Positions 20,405 through 30,443 of a stretch of DNA of 64,000 nt are shown in pieces. The stretch is from Nigrospora sphaerica (Eukaryota > Ascomycota > Sordariomycetes > Amphisphaeriales > Apiosporaceae), in NCBI GenBank assembly GCA_018287875.1, contig JAGVVL010000025.1, positions 2,232,001 through 2,296,000 on the forward strand, read 5' to 3'. A program made the translations under genes and the position numbers. Within the stretch, counting starts at the first letter, position 1. Every line of letters begins with the position of its first letter. The notes beneath the pieces were generated by a model, which did no database searches, was not told the origin of the DNA, and worked only from the letters and a program-made list of their open reading frames with translations.

Positions 20405-21795
20405 TTGATGGAGATGGGCAAGCAAAGAGTAGGTAGAAACATAAGAAGCCCCAACCAAAGAGTACGGAGAAAACAACAACACGTAGTGTATTCAAACAGG
20501 CCATCAAATTGTGGTGACGGCACAGTGTGTATGAAAGAGGCCTCTGTCGTACAGTGTCGTCTCATAAGACACACAAACCTCAACTGAGGCCTGGACTGCC
20601 CATCATCACCTATAGTGGCTTCAGGTCTTGACTTATCGGCTTTCCTCTCTCTTTTGCCTTTGCCGTTGGCGACCCTGTATCTACGACGCCATAATTATAT
20701 ACATCCTTGGATATATGTATATATATATCTCTCTTCTACACGTAGTGAGGAGGCCGGCTGGACCCTCCGTGCGCCCACAACCCCCCAAGCGGGGGGCCTC
20801 CGAAGTGGACAAGGGCAGTTGGATCGTCCCGAAGGACTGCTTCGCATCCTGACACGCTTCCCCGTATGCGTGGTGTGAGTTCTGGGGTTTCCGATATTTC
20901 ACCCTGGGCTCCTTTGCCACGCGGTCTTGCAGTTCTGGGAGGAGACGGTCCCAGAGTTATGTGTAAACTCTAGAGGACGCGAGGGTCGCATCTTGACGCT
21001 ATTTTTGTTTCGCCGCCTACATCTCCTTTTCTGTGACCTTTCCTTCTTCCGCGTTCTACTTCGACGTCTTTCTTCCCGTGACCGGCCTGGCCACGCCCGC
21101 TATCAGATGGCGCACCCCTCCCGGAGGTTGGCCTAGGGAGTGTGAGATGGTGGTTCTGGCTCGCTTGTGTTGTGTTTGTACGCGGCTTAGCGGGCGTCGG
21201 CCAATCTGCGCGGCGCCAGGCGTCTTTCCGTCACAAGTCTCAGGTCGGGCCGAGACGCCCTCGCTTTGTAACGAGAACGGGCTGACGGAAAGAGAATACA
21301 TGCAGGCCGGGAGATGGACGAGGGAAACTGCGACGATACAATATCATCAGATGCACGGCATTCCCTCTCACCGAGCGAGTCCCCGTCAGTACGCAGCCAC
21401 GGGGAGGCCATGGAAACCCATGCCAACGCCCGAGGTCACGGATATAGCAACGTCATATTTCGCTTCGCAGCACGTTTCCCGACAGCGACCGAGCAAGCCA
21501 GCGTAACAGCGAGAAGTGTTCAGTAGTTCTAAGTTACGCACCATCCGGCCTCTCCAAACCAAACCTAGGCACTCGGTGCCGTAGTCCATTGTCCACAGGC
21601 AGATAGATCAAACTACGCTTGTGGAATCCCGGAATACTCAGACAACGCACGGAAAACTCAGCGAATCCGCCGTCGACGTCCTTCTTGTGGACAGATGGGC
21701 TGAACCCGACGGTCTTGGGGTGCGAACGTGGCCCCCGTTCTCGAAGGAAGAAAAAGAGGAAGAAAAAGAGGGCAGACCAATAAAAACAAAAATCA
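20405..21795. other. Gene-free spacer left of the tRNA pair
   Basis: About 1.4 kb without a supported gene. A short AT-rich alternating TATATA tract lies at 20694-20730. Frames of up to 157 codons lack motifs. T-runs on the minus strand next to 21796 belong to the tRNA-Val terminator. Confidence 0.4.
21784..21794 (-). terminator. Pol III oligo-T terminator of tRNA-Val
   Basis: Immediately after the tRNA 3' end the minus strand reads two T5 runs separated by a G, the usual RNA polymerase III stop signal. Confidence 0.7.
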
Positions 21796-21869
21796 TGATT
21801 CGGCTGGGGCTCGATCCCAGGACCTTCAGTGTGTTAGACTGACGTGATAACCAACTACACCACCAAACC
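21796..21869 (-). tRNA. tRNA-Val (anticodon AAC)
   Basis: Read on the minus strand, the 7-bp acceptor stem GGTTTGG pairs with CCGAATC (two G-T pairs), followed by discriminator A. The D-arm carries AGTTGGTTA. The anticodon stem TCAGT/ACTGA encloses the loop CTAACAC, giving anticodon AAC (21833-21835). The T-arm has the GATCGAG-type loop between CTGGG and CCCAG. No intron and no encoded CCA. Oligo-T just downstream provides a Pol III terminator. Confidence 0.95.
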
Positions 21870-22281
21870 AGATGAGGAACAAATCGAGAGACGACAAGTC
21901 CTTGAATGAAATAATTGTCGCTTATTGTGTGTTGAGTCAAGGACAGTCAAGTGGTGGGTAAGAGAGTGTGCAAGGTGGATGTTGAAACGAGTCTGGTTGG
22001 GGCCGAGGGCTCAGGAGGAAAAAAAAAAACGGCGGCTTGGCCTTTTGCCGCCCGCGCCTCGGTGGATTTTGTCCGGCATCTGACGGTGTTGCGGAAGGGA
22101 ACAGCCGGAACGATTAAGGCTTACAGTGCCCTGCCCCCTTTGCTTTCCTGCTTTGCACCGAGGGAAGGCGAGGCGGCGTGTTCTGTAGAGACGCGACAAC
22201 CAAAGACAGGGAAGTCAAAAAAAAGAGCTGCTACCAGAAGTCGGTGTTGCGCTTGGGGAGAGCGACAACAAAAAGAATCGT
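21870..22281. other. Spacer between the two tRNA genes
   Basis: About 410 bases including an A10 run (22020-22029). It must contain any 5' flank signals of tRNA-Val. I see no gene. Confidence 0.5.
22270..22277 (-). terminator. Pol III oligo-T terminator of tRNA-Leu
   Basis: A T5 run on the minus strand about 5 bases after the tRNA 3' end. Confidence 0.65.
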
Positions 22282-22380
22282 TGATGAGAGTGGGATTCGA
22301 ACCCACGCGGATTGCTCCACCAGGATGCAGGTGTTAAGGTGACCTTAACCTGACGCCATAACCAACTCGGCCATCTCACC
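22282..22380 (-). tRNA. tRNA-Leu (anticodon AAG) with a ~10-nt intron
   Basis: The acceptor stem GGTGAGA pairs with TCTCATC plus discriminator A. The D-arm is GGCCGAGTTGGTTATGGC. The anticodon loop begins TTAAGG, so the anticodon is AAG (22344-22346). A short intron (about 22333-22342) follows position 37 and contains CCTTAA, exactly complementary to the TTAAGG of the loop, as expected for a fungal tRNA intron. A long class II variable arm and a T-arm with GTTCGAA complete the molecule. In this fold the outermost anticodon-stem pair is a T-C mismatch. The alternative reading, an intronless TAA anticodon, leaves the stem unpaired. Confidence 0.9.
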
Positions 22381-23210
22381 ATTGGTTAAAACTGACAGGT
22401 CTTATCGAGGATACAATGCCTTACTCGTGCATTGGCGGCGCTGGCGGCGGTGTAGTGGGGGAGAGACGGGAGAGAAAGAGTGGGAGCGGGCTGGAGGATG
22501 GTGACGATGGGCAAAAAGACAAGGACGGTCGGGGGTGGGCGACGAAAATCCGGGGTGAGGGGATGAGCAGGACGAGGGATGAACGGGGGTAATTCCTGGT
22601 TGGCGACGGTCCATCATCGAAACGGACCTACCGGGGGAAGAAGTACTTAATCTACTCATGTACTCAAGTTGATAAACACTGCAAATGTAGCGAGCAGGGT
22701 CAAGGGCGCATAGAACTGGAATGGCTAGTCAGTTACCTCACTCAGGCCGAGAGTTGTGTCTTCGTCAAAGCACTGACGGTGACTTGAATGGCCAAGGCAT
22801 CCGACAGCTGGACCCCCATGGCACCCAGGACTATTGACTTATAGCAGACTCAGTACCCAATGGACAACGACAGGTAAACGATGATTTCGAATGCTTTTCA
22901 TGGCGCCTGCTGTATACATGGAGTGACGCCTTGAGGCGTATCCTGCCGTGGCACCCGAGTAAGAACCTAAAAGGGGGCTATGGGGCTATTATTTGTCGAT
23001 GTTCTATGCCAACCTCCCACCCTGTCGCTCCCCTCGCAACCTCGCAGCTTAGCCATGGCGAGACTCATCCGGCGAACCTGGGGGGGGGGGATGAGGCGGT
23101 CATCCTCTCAGAGTACGCTACATGTTGTTGGAAGGGGGGGAAGCGGTAGCAGACTGTCCAAGTGCTGCTCGTGCATAACACTCCATTGCTGTACGTGAAA
23201 CATGTGGCTC
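22381..23210. other. Spacer between tRNA-Leu and the PAF1 3' end
   Basis: About 830 bases without a supported gene. The part next to the tRNA is its 5' flank. A G10 run lies at 23081-23090. Confidence 0.4.
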
Positions 23211-24842
23211 CTAATCTTCCTCATCACCATCCGCATCCGCATCGTCGTCCGGGCTCGTACCACGGTGCCCGTGCTCTTCGTGCTCCTCGTGCCCTTCGTA
23301 CTCCTCGTGCTCCTCTTGCTCCTCGTGCTCCTCGTGCTCTTCGTGCTCCTCGTGCTCCTCGTGCTCCTCGTGCTCTTCGTGCTCCTCGTGCTCTTCGTGC
23401 TCCTCGTGCTCCTCGTGCTCTTCGTGCTCTTCGTGCTGCGCTGCCTCGGCCCGGGCGGCCTCCTCCATCTCGGCCGACATGGCGAGGCCGTAGGGGTCGC
23501 TCTTGAACCGCTGCGTCTGCTCGCGGATGTGCTCCGGCGGGTCGTCGATGGTGATGTGCAGCTGGTCGATCGTCTGCTCGTGCTCGTCGGCGAGCCCCAC
23601 GATGGTGCGCGCAATGTTCTTGGTGCGCTGCGGGCGGATGCTGCTGCGCTGCATGACGGGGTAGAAGTAGAGCGCCTTTTGGTGCAGCGACGTCTCCTCG
23701 TCGTTGTAGGCGATCAGGACCTCGTCGTCGTACTTGGTCGTGTGGTCGAGCTCCGTCTCCTGGGCCGTCTCGTACCCACGCATGCGCTGGAAGGGGAAGC
23801 AGGGCTTGCCCTCTCCGTTCTTGGCCGGGAAGAGCGACGAGTCGTCGCGCGTGGGCGAGTCCGAGTCGAAGGCTTTGCCGAACTTGACAGAGTTGGCCGG
23901 CGTGTCAGGCAGGTAAAACTCGTAGTTCATGGCGTTGTCGGGCTTCGGGTTGTGAGCCGGGTCGCGCTCGTGCGCCTCCATCATGGCGCGTATCGCCGCC
24001 TCCTCCGCCTCCGTCTTCTCCAGCGGCCGGAACATGCCGTGGAGCATGCGCGGGTCGTACGTGGTCTTGTCGGGCAGCGGGTTCGTCAGGAACTTGATGG
24101 TGACATAGGCTCCCGAGTCGGGGAAGGCCTCGAGGTCGGGAAGGAGGGGATAGGCGTCGACCAGCTTCAGGTTGCGCTTGCTGGGGTGCCGCACGCGCGA
24201 GCGGTCCTTGAGATTCTGCTCCGCCACGGCGAAGCCCTGGTCGATCTTTCGTTTGACATAGGCCGGCGAGTCTCGGTCGGGCTCGGGCGAGCGTCGCTTG
24301 GGCGGCCGCTTGAGGGGCTGCGGGTTGGTGCTTCGGAGCGGACCGCCGCTGCCCAGGTGCGACTTGCTGCTAACCGAAGCAATGTACTCGGTCCTTCGCA
24401 GGAACGAGACGGAGCCGTCACCGGATTTGGGCTTGCCCAGCTGCGCCAGCGATCGCAGCAACGGCTTGTCGTGGGCATGGGGCGGCGGCGCTTGCGCGGG
24501 TGCGTGTATGGCTGTCGCGGGCGCCGGTCAGTACAGAGCCCATCACGTACAAGCCACCACGAGGTACTCACAACTCTCGTCGCCGTCAAAGATGCCTGGC
24601 ATCCCCACCAGGTCCAGGGGCATGCCGAGCTCGGCGTCGGCCTCGATGTTCAGCGGTTGCTCACGCGCCAGCCTTCCGGCGAAGCCCGGAGAGGTGTACT
24701 GTCCGCTCGTCAGGCCGACATTGGGTATGTCGAGCAGCTTTGGCGGATGGGGCGGGGGCGGTAGGGCATTCGAGAAGCGGATGCGTGCAATGAAGTCCTG
24801 GTGGACGGGTCGCCGCTCGCCATTTCGCGACGACGATGCCAT
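23211..24842 (-). CDS. PAF1: PAF1, RNA polymerase II-associated factor subunit
   Basis: PAF1 is a core subunit of the nuclear PAF complex (with Leo1, Ctr9, Cdc73 and Rtf1), which travels with elongating Pol II and promotes H2B ubiquitylation and H3 methylation. Exons on the minus strand are 24842-24572 and 24511-23211 with a 60-nt intron (GTGAGT...GACAG), giving 523 aa. Family motifs include RRPVHQDFIARIRFSNALPP at the N-terminus, PPPPHPPKLLDIP, LREQPLN-like LAREQPLNIEADAELGMPLD, SFLRRTEYIAS and NYEFYLPD. The C-terminus is an acidic tail dominated by a His-Glu-Glu repeat listed separately. The start is the only Met preceding the conserved N-terminal motif. A 520-codon frame on the opposite strand is a shadow. 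Confidence 0.93.
23271..23432 (-). repeat. Eighteen-unit 9-bp minisatellite encoding the HEE tail of PAF1
   Basis: Eighteen in-frame nonamers (plus-strand consensus GTGCTCCTC/TTC) encode mostly His-Glu-Glu on the minus strand. Three units are variants giving Gln-Glu-Glu, Tyr-Glu-Glu and His-Glu-Gly. The third base of the Glu codons alternates between G and A across units. Confidence 0.93.
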
Positions 24843-25776
24843 GTTGGATGCGTTGCCAGCTGCTGGCTGGCGCGACGCGAAAAGGGTATCGGAGGCGGGC
24901 TATTCCCAATTGCCGGGCGCTGTTCGACCTGACAAGCGCTGAAAAGCGATGGTGGACACGGGATGGTTCGGAGACGAGATGGCAGATGAGTCCAAGATGC
25001 AACAATGTTGAGGAAGCTGGTGGACCTAGTTCGTTCGGCTGGCGTAGTAGTAGCTGTGGCGTCGCGGTCGCGCTGGTCAAAAAGTTCACGCACGACGACG
25101 AGCTCAGCATTCATTCCAGCGGCGGTGATGGCCCGAGCGCTGGCACCACGCCCTCTCGCGTCCACGCCCAGACTACGGGTTTAAGGTGCTCAGGGCGACA
25201 GCAACGAGAACGATGGCTTGGATGGAATACGAATTGGCTACATATCGCACAATGGCCTTTGCATAGGCAGACCGAGTTCGTGAAGATGTTCTGTTCGCGA
25301 GCCTTCTCCCGATTTGCAGTTGCAAGTATACCCACGCTAGTTCCCCAAGCCTACCTACCTCTTTTACCTACATGTATACATCTGCACTCGTTCACTTGCT
25401 ACGTACAAACACCTAATGGAGGCCAGCTGTCGAGCATTATGTTCTCTTCGGACATGCGGTTTGCCATGCGCAAGTTAGTCTACTAGCACCTCTAAAGGGC
25501 AGTGCGCTTCTGGTCAAAACATCAGTTTTGGTCTCCGTATCACCTGGGCTGCTTGGGGATCGCAGCCACCCCTAATACAGCACCGCAGGTGACACAGTTC
25601 CCCAATCCATGCCCTCCATACGAGAGCAACGAGAGCAACGAGAGCAACGGGGTCACCGTGCCTTGAGAGGCATAGCCACCATTCGTACAGCAAATCATCC
25701 TGACCCTCCATCAAGCACTCGGAGCTTCCGTGTTGACTTGCGAGTCAAACCACATCCGCCATTTCCCACCTAGCCT
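24843..25776. promoter_or_regulatory. PAF1 upstream region
   Basis: This spacer carries the PAF1 promoter and leader. A CCTACCTACCTCTTTTACCT word lies at 25351-25370 and a triple CGAGAGCAA repeat at about 25622-25648. I see no coding frame that can be supported. Confidence 0.4.
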
Positions 25777-26196
25777 CTACAAAACCGGGCAACGAACGAG
25801 GTTGCTGACCACCTCCTTGATGGATCGGTGCCGATAGCTACCTGGCTTGTCTGTCGGATTCTCAGATGAGAGAGTGCCCTCCAGCAGGCTAGAGGATGCG
25901 TCGCCATGTTCAGCTCGAGTGGAATCGCTGGCACCCAGAGGAACAACTGAATCCTGGTCAGAGCCCGGCGCCACTTCATCGACGATAGTTGCATGGTTGG
26001 GCTGTTTCTCAATCGCTGTGTTTGTAGCTTCTTCGATGGCGCGAGCCCTCTTCGACTCGCAAATTGGTGCAGCAGCGTTGAGACCCTCGTCTCGACAATG
26101 TGTGGAAACGGCCGTCTCCTTTGTCAAAGGAATGCCTCCTGCCACCTCCGACTTGAAGCCGACGCCGAGGGTGTCAAGATCGGTGCCTTGCGGTCC
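25777..26196 (-). other. Long open frame continuing PUS7 beyond its stop codon
   Basis: Directly after the PUS7 TAG (26199-26197) the same reading frame remains open for about 140 codons to a stop at 25777. It has no internal Met, so it cannot be a stand-alone gene in this frame. Its composition (KRARAIEEATNTAIEKQPNH, ASDSTRAEHGDASSSLLEG) resembles the disordered Ser/Asp/Glu-rich part of PUS7. It could be a stop-readthrough extension, an alternative 3' exon (a weak 63-nt in-frame intron GTTAGG...GGCAG would remove the stop), or chance. Confidence 0.3.
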
Positions 26197-29101
26197 CTAA
26201 CCTTGCAGCTCCCGAAGCACCACCGTCGCGTACTGGCTCGACTGCAAGGCAAACTTGAGGATGACGGCTATCTTGGGTTCCGAAGGAGGCGTGCTTTCCA
26301 AAGGCTGCTTCTGTGAGTCGGAAGTAGAGTCTTCGACGGGTCCAGTGGACACCGAAGGCTCTTTGGGTGCGTCAGAATTCTCGGTGGCAGCAGGCGCGGG
26401 GGCCACCTCGGTTGTGGCTGGGTTTCCAACATGCTCGGGGGCATCGACAGCATCGGGCTTGTCAACGTCCATACTGTCCTGGTTTGACGATGACTTATCC
26501 GCCGGCGTTCCACTGATTTCTGTGGTAGACTCGGCCACCTTGACTCTCTTATTGCTGCCATCGAGAGAAGTCTGGACCCACGTGTCATTCATGCGGATGT
26601 CTTGTTGGCCCTCATCGGCCTGGCGGTCCAGGGCTTCACGAGCTTCGGCCGCACGTTTTCGATCATCTTCCTGGATGTTGAACCAGCCGGACTGCTTATC
26701 TCCCCGCGCCGAAGAGTTTGCTGCCCGCTCCTCGGCCGCCTTTGCTCGCTGGGACTTGATGATGTCGAAGTCGGTCGGAATCAGTTGGTCGTGGTCATGC
26801 AGATAGGACCGGATGGATCCAGAGGGTGTTCCGATGAAACTGCCCATGAATTTGCGGTAGGCCCCCGAAAGGCTGAATTCCTTCTGCCGCCGATACATGC
26901 CGTGGGGATCCAGACCGCCATTCTCTTCTCTGCCCATAAATTCCGTGTAGAAACGACCGACCTCATTGTCGGGGTAAATGATGTCCGAGCCCGGCACGGG
27001 AAGAACAATATCAAAGATGGTGTACCGTCCGCTTTCGACATCTGCTTGGGTAAGAGCCCGGGCTTTCTGTCGGAAATCGTCGTCACCATCGCCGTCTCGG
27101 TTGCCTTTGAGGTGTAGCGTTTCCTCCTCATCCTCGGGGTCCTCGGCGCCCTGGGCAGCGGCAGCATCAGCAGCCGTGACAAGGACGAGGTCCCCGGGAA
27201 CAACGGAAGTGCCAAAGAGTTCCCAACGCTTGCTTGCAACGAAGTTCCAGACCAAGGACTGGTAGGCGTGCAGATACATGTTACGCATTCCCCTGGGAAT
27301 GGTCATTAAAGCCCCATTAAAGTCCTTGGGCTGCTTGCTGAGATGCTTGAGAATGTTCCATTCCGTGTTGCATCGGCGTGGTAGGTTCTGGCTGGCGGCT
27401 AGAGCATCGCCATCTTCCCGGTACTTGGCCAACGTCTTTGCACGAGCTATATCGTCGTAGCGAATGAACTCGCCAGGCTTGGGTTCCGAGGTGTCGATCG
27501 CGGTGAGAGCCGGGTCGAACGTCAGCAAGTCGGCCACAGCGCCCTCGAAATCGCCATTCAGGATCTTTATTCCAATGGCTTGGGTGCTGATCTCAAAGGT
27601 GCCGAATCTCTGGGTGCCGAAGTAGTTGATGAACCCGTTGCGTATGATGCGGTCCAAGGCCGTGTCGATGGCCGCCTGGCCCAGCTCCAGCCGGCGTTCG
27701 AGGGACTCGTTTTCGGCGCCACGGAAGACGCAATCCTTCATGACAATGGTGAATTCATTGCCTTGCAGGCAGCCAAGGTAGAGCTCCTTCTCCTCAAACT
27801 TGAAGTTGCCGATCTTGATGTCCCTGATCCGGTCGTTGAGGAAGAGCAGCTTGGCGGGATCTCTACCGCGAACGCTGACGCGCTGGACGGTCACCGCGCG
27901 GCGGTCCTTGGTACCGGCCGTCTGGAAGTCATTGGGTCTCTCTCTCAGGACACGCGCAATGTTGGCAATGGCCTCCATCGTATCCCTATTTTCCTTGTAG
28001 AGGGAAAAGTGAAGGAACTTGCCAAACTTCTTCTTTGGTTCGGCTGGCTTACCGCCCTTGCGGCGGTCGTTGTCCCATCTTTGTCGTCCACCGCCGCCAG
28101 CAGCCGTGGCATTGATGTTGTCGCCATCGGTGACTGTTTCGATCTTCCCTGAAAAAGCCTCACGGATTGCCTGCGCCGTTCCCATTAGCACGGCGCTGTC
28201 AAAGAATTACGAAAGGAGTGGCCACTCACACCATGGACCTTGGCTCTCATTCCACGGTCTTGGACTGCAGGGAGTTTGACGGAGCCGTGAGTAGCCGGCC
28301 TGGCCCGCGGGTTGACGCAAACCTTTTGGTACAGAGCCGCCAGCTCGTCAAACACCGACTGGCTAAAGAGATTGACGAGGAACTCGGACTGCGGCCTGGT
28401 AGCCTCGGCCGGAAGGGCTTTCTCTTCGGATGCAGCAACAGTGCTACTGCTTGCGTCTTCTGAGCCCTTGCCCTCGGTAGTGCTCGATTTGCTGTCGTTG
28501 GCGCTGGGATGCTCCTTGTCTGCGGGTTGGTCTTTAGCGACCTCATCCGTGGGCGTCGCGCTGCTTTCCTGGGCACTTGGCTTGCTGTTATTCGCATCCG
28601 AACTCTCCTTTCCAGCGGCCCGGACATCAGCCGCGTCGCCCGCGGGCTTCGCAGTGCCGTCCTGGGCCTGCGGGGCTGCAGGTTTGGCAGCATTCTGGAG
28701 GGGAAGGTCAGGACAATACGATCCCGAGGCAACGGGGCAGAGGGTAGCCAAGCACTCACCTTGCGCTCATACTCGCGTGCGTTCCAGTAGAAGTCATCGA
28801 GATGTACCACCGTACCGTCCTTGGTAATCTCATGGACCTGGAAATCAGTGTATCTGCAAGGACGTCAGTACTGACTCTATGTGGAGAATTTCCACCGTCG
28901 TCGGCGCTGGGTGTACGTGGGAACACCGATGCTTGCCAAAAGGAGGGTCGATTGCAAGATGGTATGCGCGTACCTTTTTCTGGTGGTGCCGCTCCAGGCC
29001 TGCTCCTTGGGGGACACGAAGTGCAGGATGCCTACGCTTCGCTCGATAGAACCCCGAACGTCGGCATCCTTGCCTTGCTTCATAGCGGTGTGCGTCGCCA
29101 T
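26197..29101 (-). CDS. PUS7: TruD-family tRNA/mRNA pseudouridine synthase
   Basis: Pus7 converts uridine to pseudouridine at position 13 of several tRNAs, 35 of U2 snRNA and UNUAR sites in other RNAs. Exons on the minus strand are 29101-28974, 28853-28760, 28694-28230 and 28170-26197, giving 886 aa. Introns are 120, 65, 59 nt. Junctions read RKR-YTDFQVHEITKDGTVVHLDD, YERK-NAAKPAA and AKVHG-AIREAFSGKIETVTDG. The catalytic motif TAGTKDRRAV places the active-site Asp at about 318. NYFGTQRFG, the TruD core signature, follows. A long Ser/Pro/Asp-rich insertion lies between Tyr-Trp-Asn and the catalytic region and another near the C-terminus, explaining the large size. The last residues, SSQYATVVLRELQG, match the usual family end. 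An in-frame upstream Met at 29143 would add 14 residues; I chose 29101 by codon character only. The last acceptor is inferred from a CTAAT branch point 12 bases upstream. Confidence 0.9.
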
Positions 29102-30443
29102 GTTGCCGGTTTGCCGTCGTTTGGTAATGTTGGTGAACTGCAATGGGCGATGTCCAATGGATGGAGTGCAGAAAAAGGCAACGATCTGGAAAGACCACCC
29201 CAGACCCGAAGGGCCAATCAGAACGGGGGAGTGGTTGCACTGGGTAAGTGCCCCACCTGCTCACTCTGGAGGGCAGCCCGTACTTAAGGTCGTTATACCC
29301 GCTTTAGAAGTACTCGATGTACTTACCTGGGTACCTGACTCTAGTGAGTGGTAAAAGAAATAAGTCTTCTTCATTACGCACACTGGATAAGATAGGAGAA
29401 GTGCTTTAGATATTTCTGCGTAGAGTTTCCAGGGTCTTCCGAGTTTACAGCCGCGACAAATCCCTGTCTGCTCTCTCTCTTTGTACCTTTGGCCCCCCGG
29501 CCATTTCAAGGAAGGTCTAGAAGAAGACTAGAAGGGCAACTCCTGCCCAAGTTCACCCGCCACAAACAGCCCCCCTGGCAGTCATGGCAGATGTTCTGCT
29601 ATCAAGCTACACCCACATGGAACGTGACTGGCAAGTAATTCCTCCCTAGGATCGAACACCAGCCCCTTCTAATCCTGGAGACCCATTCATAGCGCATAGA
29701 CTATCACTGCTTGGTTCTTTATCGGTTGTCAGCCGTGTCATCCGTGGTTTTTTTTGCACATCTGCACCTGGCCTCTCACTGCCTGGACGCTCTTGAAAAA
29801 TGGCTGACAAGAGCTTGACCATGCCCGGACGGTCCACAAGCCCCCCTCCCTGCAGCGAAGGGCATGGCTGACACAGACACCACGCTGGTGTGTTTCCCCC
29901 CGGTGCTTACGTACTGCGCTCTCCGGCACAACCGTCATGGGATAAAGTTGTGTAACGGCGGCAGCGTCGTGTGCGTGGCAGCCGCAGCTGATACAGGGCG
30001 GGAGGTGCCCCGGTCTATTTGGCTACCGGGATGGGAATGAGGGCAGAGGGGGGCGACCTCCTGTCGGGCCCCCTTGATACCGATTCACCCCGTCCAGGGC
30101 GATACCCGTGTTGGTTTCGTAACCCACGCCCCGAGGCTGGTCACGCAACCGGGGACCTCTGTGGATGGGAGGCTATGCCGGGCCGAAAAGGGGCGGCGAG
30201 GGCAGAGATGAGAGTGGCGCTTGAGCCGCATTACCGTCAGATTATGTCATTATGTGATACCCTGAAATATACTTGAACCTGGTGTTACCCCCCAAAACCG
30301 GCGCGCCGAAACCCCTGGAAATATGAGAGAAATCCTCCCAAAGCCGTAGTAGATGCTGATCCTGCGTGAGCGAGGCCCCCCTGTTTTGCCCGTAAAAGTT
30401 CTTCGTCGTCATTGTCGCCGTGGTGTTTCCGGCTGTTCCGTCT
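29102..30443. other. PUS7 upstream region and bHLH 3' flank
   Basis: About 1.3 kb with no supported gene. It holds the PUS7 promoter. AGTACTCGATGTACTTACCT at 29308-29327 is an imperfect palindrome of the recurring ACCT/AGTAC family. A frame at 30019-30276 lacks motifs. Confidence 0.4.

Noticed and set aside
19704..20583. Minus-strand Thr-His-Ser repeat proteins across the octamer array
   Set aside because: Any strand and frame of a GTGTGAGT array without stops gives such a frame; flanks show no coding character.
22323..22357. tRNA-Leu read as intronless with anticodon TAA
   Set aside because: That fold leaves the anticodon stem mispaired; the intron model pairs four of five stem positions and has the expected anticodon-intron complementarity.
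23202..24764. 520-codon plus-strand frame opposite PAF1
   Set aside because: It is Leu/Val/Arg-rich antisense of PAF1 with the repeat read as Val-Leu-Leu; no family motif, whereas the minus strand encodes conserved PAF1 motifs.
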